Shown piece by piece: positions 8,956-16,600 of a stretch of DNA of 64,000 bases. Each line of letters starts with the position of its first letter. Position 1 is the first letter of the stretch. Under the pieces are notes generated by a model. It made no database searches. It worked only from the letters and a program-made list of their open reading frames with translations, and was not told the DNA's origin. This DNA is from JAJPHW01 sp963771505 (GTDB lineage Bacteria > Acidobacteriota > Terriglobia > Terriglobales > Acidobacteriaceae): NCBI GenBank assembly GCA_963771505.1, contig CAVYTO010000002.1:248001-312000 (forward strand), in the 5' to 3' direction. The position numbers and the translations under genes were made by a program.

Positions 8956-10545
8956 ATGAATCAGGAAGATTTCGAAGATCGGCCAGCGGAAAGTCTGGAT
9001 CTGGCGCGCATACGCGGCATTGCGAGGCGGCGGTGGCTGTATTTTCTAGGGCCCTTTTTTGGCGCTTGGTTGGTTGTTTGGCTGGCTAGTTGGATCATCG
9101 CGCCCACCTACAAATCGTCGACCATGATTCTGGTCGAACAGCCGTCGGTGCCGAAAGACTATGTCATGCCGAACGTGTCCGACGATCTGCAGGACCGGTT
9201 GCAAAGCATCCAGCAACAGATTCTTAGCCGTACCCGGCTGCTTCACATCATCGACGGGCTGAATCTCTACGGCGCGGAACGCTCCAAGCGCACACCCGAC
9301 GATCTCGTCGAGCGCATGCGCAAGAACATTGACGTGCAGTTGGTCCACGACGAAACTCAGCGCGCGCTTTCGTCGTTTGAAGTGGCTTTTTTCGACCGCG
9401 ATCCGCGAACCGCGCAGAAGGTCACCACCGAGCTGACGAATTTATTCATCAGCGAAAATCTCGAGACACGGCAACAAGAGTCGGCCGATACCACGAACTT
9501 TCTTTCGAGCGAACTCGAAGAAGCGCGCAAGAGCCTGGCAGAACAGGAATTGAAGGTACGCGAGTTTAAAGATAAGCATCCCGGTGAGCTGCCGACGCAG
9601 ATGGAAAGCAACATCCAGATATTGACTGGATTGCAGAGCCAGTTGCAGCAAGAGCAGGACGCGCTAAACGCAGCCAAACAGCAGAATGCTTATCTGCAAT
9701 CGCTTCTGACGCAGTATCACACCATGCAGAAAACCGGAGAGGCTCCGGGCACGACCAATCCTCAGCTGACTGCTGTAGATCAAGAGCTTGAGCGGGAACG
9801 GGCGCAGTTGATCGATCTCAAGTCGCACTATACCGACAGTTATCCCGACGTGCGCAAGCTCGAAGACCAGATCGGTCGCACGGAAAAAGCGAAGGCGCAA
9901 ATTGTGGCCAACATCAAAGCGCAGGGCGGCGGCGAGGATGGAGCATCGAGTGGCGCGGGGCAGGATACTTCGTTGCTGCAAATTCAAGGGCAGATGAAGG
10001 CCAATCAATTGGAGATTGGCAACCGCGAGAAAACGATCGCGGGACTGCAAGGCCGGGTGGGCGAATACCAATCGCATTTGAACCAGGAGCCGGTGATCGA
10101 GCAGCAGTTTACCGATCTTACCCGCGGCTACGAACAATCGAAAAATAACTACGACGATTTGCTGAAAAAGAAGAACGCTTCGCAAATGGCGACCAGCATG
10201 GAACTGCGGCAGCAAGGCGAGCACTTTCGCGTGCTCGACGCGCCGAACCTGCCACTGAAGCCCGATTCGCCCAACCGGTTGAAGCTGTGCGGCATCGGAC
10301 TGGGTATCGGGCTGGCGCTGGGTGCGATCACGGTATTCGCGGCGGAATGGCTGGACGACCGCATCTATGACGAAAGCGGCATTAAGAAATTGGTTCCGGT
10401 CGGCGTACTTGGGGAAATCCCCCCGCTGGTGACAGCGCGCGAGCAACAGCAGGAAAGGAAAAAATTGCAGACCGCCTGGGTGGCGACGGCCGTGGTGACG
10501 GTAGCGATCCTGGCAGGTTCCGCGGCCAGTTACTTGCGCGGCTGA
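8956..10545 (+). CDS. Wzz/GumC-type polysaccharide chain-length determinant
   Basis: A 529-residue polysaccharide co-polymerase of the inner membrane. TM1 lies at about 30-52 (WLYFLGPFFGAWLVVWLASWI). A long periplasmic coiled-coil region (about 170-400, rich in Glu/Gln/Lys heptads) follows. The Pro-rich motif DAPNLPLKPDSPNR leads into TM2 (about 440-460), and a third hydrophobic helix closes the protein (WVATAVVTVAILAGSAASYL). There is no fused kinase domain; the BY-kinase is encoded two genes downstream, which is the usual split arrangement in Proteobacteria and Acidobacteriota. It should set EPS chain length together with that kinase and the flippase/polymerase pair. Confidence 0.9.
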   Translation: MNQEDFEDRPAESLDLARIRGIARRRWLYFLGPFFGAWLVVWLASWIIAPTYKSSTMILVEQPSVPKDYVMPNVSDDLQDRLQSIQQQILSRTRLLHIIDGLNLYGAERSKRTPDDLVERMRKNIDVQLVHDETQRALSSFEVAFFDRDPRTAQKVTTELTNLFISENLETRQQESADTTNFLSSELEEARKSLAEQELKVREFKDKHPGELPTQMESNIQILTGLQSQLQQEQDALNAAKQQNAYLQSLLTQYHTMQKTGEAPGTTNPQLTAVDQELERERAQLIDLKSHYTDSYPDVRKLEDQIGRTEKAKAQIVANIKAQGGGEDGASSGAGQDTSLLQIQGQMKANQLEIGNREKTIAGLQGRVGEYQSHLNQEPVIEQQFTDLTRGYEQSKNNYDDLLKKKNASQMATSMELRQQGEHFRVLDAPNLPLKPDSPNRLKLCGIGLGIGLALGAITVFAAEWLDDRIYDESGIKKLVPVGVLGEIPPLVTAREQQQERKKLQTAWVATAVVTVAILAGSAASYLRG

Positions 10546-10576
10546 GGTTTTGTAAACATCCGGACAAAAGACTTTC

Positions 10577-11587
10577 ATGTACAAAGAATTTTTTGAGCTG
10601 AAGCGCAACCCGTTCGAAATCACGCCCGACCCGTCGTTTCTTTTTCCGACGCGGCGCCACAATGACGCTCTGGCTGCGCTCTATTACGGCGTCGAACGCC
10701 GCAAGGGATTTGTCGTGCTCACGGGCGAGGTAGGCACGGGCAAAACTCTGGTGGTGAGGTGTCTCTTGCAGATGCTGCACCGCAACCATATCGCCTACGC
10801 TTACGTGTTCAACAGCAAATTGGGGCCGCTCGATTTCCTGCACTACATCGCGTCCGATCTTGGGCTGCAGGCTGACGGCAAGACGAAAAGCGAATTGCTG
10901 ATGCTGCTGACAAATTTCCTGATCAGCCGCTACGAAAAGGGTCAGACTACGGTTTTGGTCGTCGACGAGGCCCATCACACCTCAGCCGAAGTGCTTGAAG
11001 AGATTCGGCTGCTGACAAACCTCGAGACCGCAAAAGAAAAGCTGTTGCAAATTTTGCTGGTAGGCCAGTCCGAACTGGACGAAAAACTCGATTCCCACGA
11101 GCTGCGTCAGCTGAAGCAACGCATTGCATTGCGCTCACATTTGAAGTTTTTGAGTTTGCAGGATGCAACCGGATATATCCAGAAGCGGCTACAGCTGGCG
11201 AGTGCGCCCGAGAGTGTGTACATGACCCTTTTTCCAGACGACACGATCCGGGCGGTATACAAGTATTCGCGAGGCTATCCGCGGCTCATTAATACCATCT
11301 GCGAAAATGCGCTGATCAATGCATTTGCGCGGCAAGTGAAACCGATTACGGTGGAAGTTATCGAGGAAGTAGCGGAAGATTTGCGGCTGGACGCGGGACA
11401 GATTGTTACGCCCGCGACTTCCACCACGGCCGCAGCGGTGCACGAGCAGTTGTTGCAGGCGGAGAACACGTTGCGCCAGTTGCAGGAGGCGATGAAGTCC
11501 GCGCGCGGCCCGCAGCCCGCGAGTGGGGTGGAGGCGGTCGCGGGCGTAATCGACGCGAACGTCAAGCCGGGAACGCTGAAACAGTGA
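10577..11587 (+). CDS. ExeA-like AAA ATPase of exosortase-type EPS loci
   Basis: A 336-residue cytoplasmic ATPase. It opens with the family's characteristic MYKEFFELKRNPFEITPDP, then Walker A GEVGTGKT (50-57, Lys56), Walker B VLVVDEAHH, and a sensor/arginine region (LKQRIALRSH). The C-terminal 40 residues are Ala/Gln-rich. It resembles GspA/ExeA and in particular the ATPase repeatedly found between the chain-length protein and the tyrosine kinase of PEP-CTERM/exosortase EPS clusters. Its exact job in polymer export is unknown. A 31-nt gap separates it from the upstream gene and a 43-nt gap from the kinase. Confidence 0.87.
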   Translation: MYKEFFELKRNPFEITPDPSFLFPTRRHNDALAALYYGVERRKGFVVLTGEVGTGKTLVVRCLLQMLHRNHIAYAYVFNSKLGPLDFLHYIASDLGLQADGKTKSELLMLLTNFLISRYEKGQTTVLVVDEAHHTSAEVLEEIRLLTNLETAKEKLLQILLVGQSELDEKLDSHELRQLKQRIALRSHLKFLSLQDATGYIQKRLQLASAPESVYMTLFPDDTIRAVYKYSRGYPRLINTICENALINAFARQVKPITVEVIEEVAEDLRLDAGQIVTPATSTTAAAVHEQLLQAENTLRQLQEAMKSARGPQPASGVEAVAGVIDANVKPGTLKQ

Positions 11588-11630
11588 TCGCGAGCCGAAG
11601 CTTCGAGCACCAAAATAAAGGAGCACGATT

Positions 11631-12500
11631 TTGAGCAGGATTTTTGAGGCGCTACAGCGGTCGGAACCCTCGTCTAAAGGCGGATTCACTGACCTCGTAT
11701 CGGCATTGCCCTCGCAGGTGGAAGAGCCGCGCGTCGCAGACGGCGAGCGCAATCTGGATCTCGATGTCGACCGCGACATGCGCTTCGCCGCGTTTGCCGC
11801 GCGCAGCATAGCGGTTTCTCCAGAAGGAAAGCTTTTTTGCCTCTCCGACCGGGAGAGCCTTGGCGCAGAGAAATTTCGGTTTCTCGCCGTCCGGTTGCGG
11901 CAATTACAATCGACTCAAAAACTGAAACGTCTGCTGATCACAAGCACCATCCCCGAGGAAGGCAAAAGCACAATCAGCGCAAATCTGGCGGTCACTTTGG
12001 CGCGAAAGCCGCAGCACCGCGTGCTGCTGCTCGAAGGCGACCTGCGACGTCCGGCGCTGGGGCGAATTTTCGGTTTGCCGACGCTGCCGGGGTTAACTGA
12101 ATGGTTACAGGGGCCGGCGGAGGCAAAAGAGAACATCTACCACCTGCCCGATCTCAATTGCTGGTTCATGCCGGCTGGCGCGCCCCCGGAAAATCCGCTG
12201 GAACTTATGCAATCGCCACGACTTGGCGCCCTTATGGAGCAGTTGGGTGAGTGGTTTGACTGGGTACTGATCGACTCGCCGCCGGTGCTTCCGCTAGCGG
12301 ATACAAGCGTTTGGGCGAAGTCGGCGGACGGGATCCTGCTGGTAGCGCGGGAAGGGGTCACGCAGCGTCGGCAGTTGCAGCGCGGGCTGCAAACGCTCGA
12401 CGAATCCAAGCTTCTAGGCGTGGTTTTGAACAGCTCGAACAACGCCGATCACAAGAAGTACTACCAGCGCTATGGCCCAGCCAAAACTTCAACCGTTTAG
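11631..12500 (+). CDS. BY-kinase (CpsD/CapB-type tyrosine autokinase)
   Basis: 289 residues. The kinase core has a BY-type Walker A (STIPEEGKST, Lys112), Walker A' (VLLLEGDLRRP) and Walker B (FDWVLIDSPPVLPLAD). The N-terminal 85 residues are a variable tail. The C-terminus has a small Tyr cluster (KKYYQRYG) rather than the long Tyr-rich tail of Wzc, so autophosphorylation sites are few. The start is TTG 11631, supported by AAGGAG 8 nt upstream. Such kinases cycle phosphorylation with the Wzz partner (8956-10545) to control polymerisation. It is the last gene of the assembly sub-block before a 179-nt gap. Confidence 0.9.
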   Translation: MSRIFEALQRSEPSSKGGFTDLVSALPSQVEEPRVADGERNLDLDVDRDMRFAAFAARSIAVSPEGKLFCLSDRESLGAEKFRFLAVRLRQLQSTQKLKRLLITSTIPEEGKSTISANLAVTLARKPQHRVLLLEGDLRRPALGRIFGLPTLPGLTEWLQGPAEAKENIYHLPDLNCWFMPAGAPPENPLELMQSPRLGALMEQLGEWFDWVLIDSPPVLPLADTSVWAKSADGILLVAREGVTQRRQLQRGLQTLDESKLLGVVLNSSNNADHKKYYQRYGPAKTSTV

Positions 12501-12601
12501 GGGGTTTGGCGGCGATTCTGTTGGCAATAATGGGTATGGCCCGAATGGGTAGTAGTAAAAACTACACAACCGCAGTATCCTTCTTACACGCTCCCCCAAA
12601 G

Positions 12602-12617
12602 CCGCAAAGTTTTGCGG
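12602..12617. promoter_or_regulatory. 7+7 bp palindrome upstream of the sugar-transferase gene
   Basis: CCGCAAA-GT-TTTGCGG is a perfect inverted repeat, 63 nt before the sugar-transferase ATG, in the only sizeable gap (179 nt) in the first part of the EPS locus. It has no T tail, so it fits an operator better than a terminator. Function is inferred only. Confidence 0.3.
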
Positions 12618-12679
12618 TAGATGAAAGTTTGTAACCGCAACCGATCGCGGCTGGATCAGTCCTTGTACCCCCGGCGAGG

Positions 12680-13849
12680 ATGTTGAAACTGGAGAGAGCA
12701 GTGAACTCGCAACGTGCAGGCAGTGGGACTGCGACAGGGCTGGCGATCCACGCGCCGGTTTCCGACCAACGCGACATTTTGGACGAACTATCGTTCCAGC
12801 GGATGGTTTCATTGGAGCGCAAGCGCACAGAGCGCTCGCGGAAACCGTTCCTTCTAATGCTGGTCGACATGGACCGCAACCGGGCCCAGCCAGGCACTGG
12901 AAAAATTCTGGGTAGAGTGCTTTCAGCATTGTCGTTGTCGACGCGCGAAACCGACGTCACTGGTTGGTATAAGGACGGCGCGGTAGTGGGAGTGATGTTC
13001 ACCGAGATTTGCCTCGAAGACCGGGGCGCGACTTTGCGCACGATGATGGCACGGGTAAGCGAGACATTGCGAAGCAACCTGAATTCCGCCGAGTTCGAGC
13101 AGGCAAGTATTTCGTTCCATCTGTTTCCCGAGGACTGGGACCAGGAGATGCCGCAGAAACCAACCCATGCGGCGCTTTATCCGGAAGTCGCGGAGCGAGA
13201 GAAATCCCGGCGCGGGTTCAGCATCTTCAAGCGCGTCATGGACATCGTCGGCAGCGCGGTCGCGTTGCTGGTTTTTTCTCCTCTATTCCTGGCGATTGCC
13301 GCCGCCGTGAAATTGTCCTCGCGCGGGCCGGTATTCTTCCGGCAGCAGCGGGTGGGCAGGCATGGCGAGGCCTTCACTTTCTTGAAATTCCGCTCGATGC
13401 GCGCAGGCAATGACGCGAGCGCGCACAAGGAATATGTTACCCAGTTGATCGCGGGGCGGGCTGAGCGCAAGCCAGCCAAGGCTGGAGCCGCCGGCGTATT
13501 CAAGATGACGAGCGATCCCCGCATCACGAAAGTGGGAGCGTTCATCCGCCGGACCAGCCTTGACGAATTGCCGCAGTTCATCAATGTGTTGCGGGGCGAG
13601 ATGTCGCTGGTAGGGCCACGTCCGCCCATCGGCTACGAAGTCGAAGCTTACGATATCTGGCACCGGCGCCGCGTGCTTGAAGCGAAGCCGGGCATCACCG
13701 GGTTGTGGCAGGTGAACGGACGCAGCCGCGTGGAATTTGACGACATGGTGCGCCTGGATTTGCAGTATGCCCGGGAATGGTCGCCTTGGATGGATGTAAA
13801 AATCTTATTGCGCACGCCGGCGGCAATGTTCGGCGAGGGCGCTTACTGA
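12680..13849 (+). CDS. Priming sugar transferase with N-terminal degenerate GGDEF-like domain
   Basis: 389 residues. The C-terminal half (about 180-389) is a bacterial sugar transferase (PF02397, WcaJ/ExoY type). It has the membrane-entry helix FKRVMDIVGSAVALLVFSPLF, then FRQQRVGRHGEAF, LKFRSM, RRTSLDELPQ, GEMSLVGPRPP and PGITGLWQVNGRS; it transfers a sugar-1-phosphate to undecaprenyl phosphate to start each repeat unit. The N-terminal part (about 35-130) resembles a GGDEF domain: ERKRTERSRKPFLLMLVDMD, later TRETDVTGWYKDGAVVGVMFTE where RYGGDEF would be expected. The active-site GGDEF is replaced by KDGAV, so no cyclase activity is expected. No long hydrophobic N-terminal helices are present, unlike WcaJ. 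The GGDEF relationship is my motif reading. Confidence 0.88.
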   Translation: MLKLERAVNSQRAGSGTATGLAIHAPVSDQRDILDELSFQRMVSLERKRTERSRKPFLLMLVDMDRNRAQPGTGKILGRVLSALSLSTRETDVTGWYKDGAVVGVMFTEICLEDRGATLRTMMARVSETLRSNLNSAEFEQASISFHLFPEDWDQEMPQKPTHAALYPEVAEREKSRRGFSIFKRVMDIVGSAVALLVFSPLFLAIAAAVKLSSRGPVFFRQQRVGRHGEAFTFLKFRSMRAGNDASAHKEYVTQLIAGRAERKPAKAGAAGVFKMTSDPRITKVGAFIRRTSLDELPQFINVLRGEMSLVGPRPPIGYEVEAYDIWHRRRVLEAKPGITGLWQVNGRSRVEFDDMVRLDLQYAREWSPWMDVKILLRTPAAMFGEGAY

Positions 13850-13885
13850 AGCGTCTCCCCGCTGCGGTCGGTTTCGAGATCACAG

Positions 13886-13916
13886 TCTTCATTACTTCTC
13901 TTCATTACTACTCTTC
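13886..13916. repeat. 13-bp pyrimidine-rich tandem repeat, about 2.4 copies
   Basis: The units TCTTCATTACTTC (13886-13898) and TCTTCATTACTAC (13899-13911) are followed by a partial TCTTC. They lie in the 118-nt gap before the Gfo/Idh gene. The role is unknown; the repeat could affect the leader of the downstream genes. Confidence 0.5.
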
Positions 13917-13967
13917 TCAGTCGAACCTTTCACGTTTCGTTGACTCTCGGGAGTTGTCCTTTAAATC

Positions 13968-14969
13968 ATGATCAGATTCGGCGTTATTGGATACGGGTAC
14001 TGGGGTCCAAACGTAGTCCGCAACCTCGACCAGCTGGAAGGGTCGAAGGTGGTGATGGTGTGCGACAAGAGTCCGGCATCGCGCAAACGCGCCGCCAAGG
14101 CTTTTCCGCATGTGAAACTCACGGCCGACTCCGCGGAATTGATCGCATCCACCGAGATCGATGCGGTGGCGGTAGTCACCCCGGTGTGGCTGCATTACGA
14201 GCTGGCGAAAGCCGCGCTCATGAACGGCAAGCACGTCTTTGTCGAAAAGCCGTTTACCAGCAGCGCGCGCGAAGCCGAAGAACTAATTGCGCTCGCGGCC
14301 AAGAAGAACCTGCGGATCATGGTCGATCACACGTTTCTCTTTACCGGCGCGGTGCGAAAGATCGAACAGCTGTTGAAAGACGGGTCGCTTGGCCGAATGT
14401 ATTACTACGATTCGACGCGAGTGAACCTGGGCTTGTTTCAGCATGATGTGAACGTCATCTGGGACCTGGCGCCGCATGACCTCTCGATCATCGACCACTT
14501 GATTTCGGACCGGCCCGAAGCGGTATCCGCGACCGGGCAAAACCATTTGAACAGCCATGAAGATGTGGCGTTCCTGACGGTTTATTTTCCCAACAAAGTG
14601 ATTGCGCACATCAACGTGAACTGGCTGTCTCCGGTGAAAGTGCGCACGACGCTCATTGGCGGCGAAAAGAAGATGCTGGTGTGGAACGATCTTGAGGTCG
14701 ACGAAAAGATCAAGATTTACGACAAGGGCGTCCAGATCGGCGGCCGCGAAGGGTTGTACAACCTGCTGGTGAGCTACCGTTCCGGCGATATGTGGTCGCC
14801 GCAAGTGGAACAGGTGGAAGCGCTCAAACAGGAGCTTGCCTACTTTGTCGAATGCATCGAAGGCGGCAAGAAGCCTTTCAACGATGGCGAGTCCGGGCTG
14901 CGGGTGGTGCGTATGCTTGAAGCCGCGAATCAGTCCGTGAGCCGGCGCGGGGAAGTGGTCAAGCTGTAA
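13968..14969 (+). CDS. Gfo/Idh/MocA sugar-nucleotide oxidoreductase, WbpB-like
   Basis: 333 residues. An N-terminal Rossmann fold (FGVIGYGYWGPNVVRNL) is followed by the family motif GKHVFVEKPFTSS with the catalytic-region Lys, and the C-terminal GFO_IDH_MocA alpha/beta domain with HDVNVIWDLAPHDLSIIDHL. The protein resembles WbpB/WlbA, which oxidise C3 of UDP-GlcNAc-uronate in the pathway to UDP-2,3-diacetamido-2,3-dideoxy-glucuronate. That reading is reinforced by the WbpD-like acetyltransferase (29270) and WbpE-like aminotransferase (29848) further down the same strand. The matching 6-dehydrogenase (WbpA) is not in the window. The substrate remains an inference, since the Gfo/Idh family is broad. 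Confidence 0.85.
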   Translation: MIRFGVIGYGYWGPNVVRNLDQLEGSKVVMVCDKSPASRKRAAKAFPHVKLTADSAELIASTEIDAVAVVTPVWLHYELAKAALMNGKHVFVEKPFTSSAREAEELIALAAKKNLRIMVDHTFLFTGAVRKIEQLLKDGSLGRMYYYDSTRVNLGLFQHDVNVIWDLAPHDLSIIDHLISDRPEAVSATGQNHLNSHEDVAFLTVYFPNKVIAHINVNWLSPVKVRTTLIGGEKKMLVWNDLEVDEKIKIYDKGVQIGGREGLYNLLVSYRSGDMWSPQVEQVEALKQELAYFVECIEGGKKPFNDGESGLRVVRMLEAANQSVSRRGEVVKL

Positions 14970-14999
14970 AACCCGCCAATCCTCAGCTTGCCAACTACG

Positions 15000-16583
15000 A
15001 TGACTGAACAATTCTATTTGCGTCCGAATGTGGTGGTGGAACCGCTGGTGCATCACTGGTATGCATGGTCGCACTTGATCCCCCCGGCGACGGCGGCGCG
15101 AAATGCGACCGAGCGGCACCTGCGCATCATGGACTCGTTTTTGCAATCGCCGGCGGCGCACGCGGCAGCAGTAAAAAATCCGAAAATGCTGGGTGGCCCG
15201 TTCATGGACCTGCCCGAGACAGAAATCGATTCTGTCCGCAAGCTGGCGGGTGAAACCAGAAATTCGGCTCTGGCCGGACTGTCGCAGTTGCTCGCCGAAC
15301 TTGACGAACTGGTGCAGAGTCAGGCCGATGGGCATTCGCTCGAATCGATGTATGCGCGAATACCCGCTGCGCTGCAAGGCTATGTCGAGCTGGTATATGA
15401 CCTGCACGGCAACCCGTCGTTCCGGCTGATGGAATCGCTCTTATACAAGAGCCCGTTCTACGACGACTCGCAACAAAGCCTGATGTTGTCGCTGATCACC
15501 GAGGACGAGCGTCCGTTTGTTTTGAGTACGCCGCGGTTTGAGGACGACCGCCATCTGCATCTTCGCATGCCGTTTCGCGACGATCGAGTGGAAACGTTGT
15601 TCGCATTAAAAAGAGAACCGTCGGCCATGTCAACGATCCAAGATCGTCTGGGTCTCGCGAACGGACAGGCGGAAAAGATCTCGCCGCTCGTCACTAAGGA
15701 AGCGCCACGGCCCTACCGAGCTTATGACGGCGACGGGGCGCGCTGGCGCTATTTCGGTCATGCGTGCATCTTGCTTGAGACGCGGGGCGCAAACCTGCTG
15801 ATCGATCCCGTGCTCAGCTATACCTACGAGAACAATATCTCGCGATATACGTACGACGACCTGCCCGAAAGAATCGATTGCGTGCTGATCACGCACAATC
15901 ATCAGGACCATTTGCTGTTCGAAACCTTGATACAGCTGCGCAGCCGCATACAGACGATTGTGGTGCCGCGCAATGCCGGTGGCGCGCTGCAGGATCCGTC
16001 GATGAAATTGATCCTGCGCGCATGCGGCTTCCGCAATGTGGTTGAAATGGACGAAATGGAAAGTCTCAAGTTTGGCGCGCTCGAAGTCACCGGGCTGCCG
16101 TTTTTAGGCGAGCATGGCGACCTCGATGTGCGCACGAAGCTTGCGTATCTCGTCCGCACGCATGGCCATTCGCTCCTGTTTGCCGCCGATTCCTGCAACA
16201 TCAGTCCGCGGATGTACGCGCATGTACATAAAGCGGTTGGCGATGTCGATGTCCTGTTTGTGGGTATGGAGTGCGACGGCGCACCCATGTCGTGGCTTTA
16301 CGGTCCGCTGTTTTTCGCGAAGCCCGAACGCAGCCACGATCAGTCACGGCGCCTGGCGGGATCGAATTTCGAGAGGGCTCAGGGCATTGTCGACCAATTC
16401 CGTTGCAAAGAAGTCTATGTGTACGCGATGGGCCAGGAGCCGTGGCTGAATTACGTGATGAGCGTGAAGTATACGGAGCAATCGAATCCGATTGTGCAAT
16501 CGAATTTATTGATCGAAGCCTGCCGCCGTCGGGGACTGGTGGCCGAGCGGCTATTTGGGGAAAAAGAAATTCTCTTGAGCTAG
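15000..16583 (+). CDS. MBL-fold metallohydrolase associated with the NRPS line
   Basis: About 527 residues from ATG 15000 (a TTG at 14988 is in frame). The N-terminal 240 residues are helical and unassigned. The C-terminal half is a metallo-beta-lactamase fold of the UlaG/NAPE-PLD sort: GHACILLETRGANLLIDPV, the metal motif THNHQDH (His299, His301, Asp303, His304), GEHGD, and the later LLFAADSCN with its metal-bridging Asp. It ends 17 nt before the adenylation gene and runs in the same direction, so it probably acts on the NRPS/PKS product or an intermediate (hydrolase, editing or lipid-type chemistry). Similar two-part MBL proteins do occur beside peptide synthetases, but I cannot assign a substrate. 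Confidence 0.75.
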   Translation: MTEQFYLRPNVVVEPLVHHWYAWSHLIPPATAARNATERHLRIMDSFLQSPAAHAAAVKNPKMLGGPFMDLPETEIDSVRKLAGETRNSALAGLSQLLAELDELVQSQADGHSLESMYARIPAALQGYVELVYDLHGNPSFRLMESLLYKSPFYDDSQQSLMLSLITEDERPFVLSTPRFEDDRHLHLRMPFRDDRVETLFALKREPSAMSTIQDRLGLANGQAEKISPLVTKEAPRPYRAYDGDGARWRYFGHACILLETRGANLLIDPVLSYTYENNISRYTYDDLPERIDCVLITHNHQDHLLFETLIQLRSRIQTIVVPRNAGGALQDPSMKLILRACGFRNVVEMDEMESLKFGALEVTGLPFLGEHGDLDVRTKLAYLVRTHGHSLLFAADSCNISPRMYAHVHKAVGDVDVLFVGMECDGAPMSWLYGPLFFAKPERSHDQSRRLAGSNFERAQGIVDQFRCKEVYVYAMGQEPWLNYVMSVKYTEQSNPIVQSNLLIEACRRRGLVAERLFGEKEILLS

Positions 16584-16600
16584 TGCCGCGCTCGATTTCA

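Noticed and set aside
9664..10662. Long minus-strand ORF (332 codons) opposite the chain-length protein gene
   Set aside because: Exact antisense of a well-supported Wzz-type gene; its translation is rich in Arg/His/Gln without domain motifs, typical of high-GC shadow frames.
14283..15407. Minus-strand ORF (374 codons) opposite the Gfo/Idh and MBL genes
   Set aside because: Antisense to two genes with clear motifs, spans their junction, and has no recognisable domain or ribosome site.
16271..16600. N-terminal extension of the A-T protein frame
   Set aside because: It overlaps the MBL gene for 313 nt and its residues look like an off-frame reading; the NRPS A domain starts naturally at ATG 16601.
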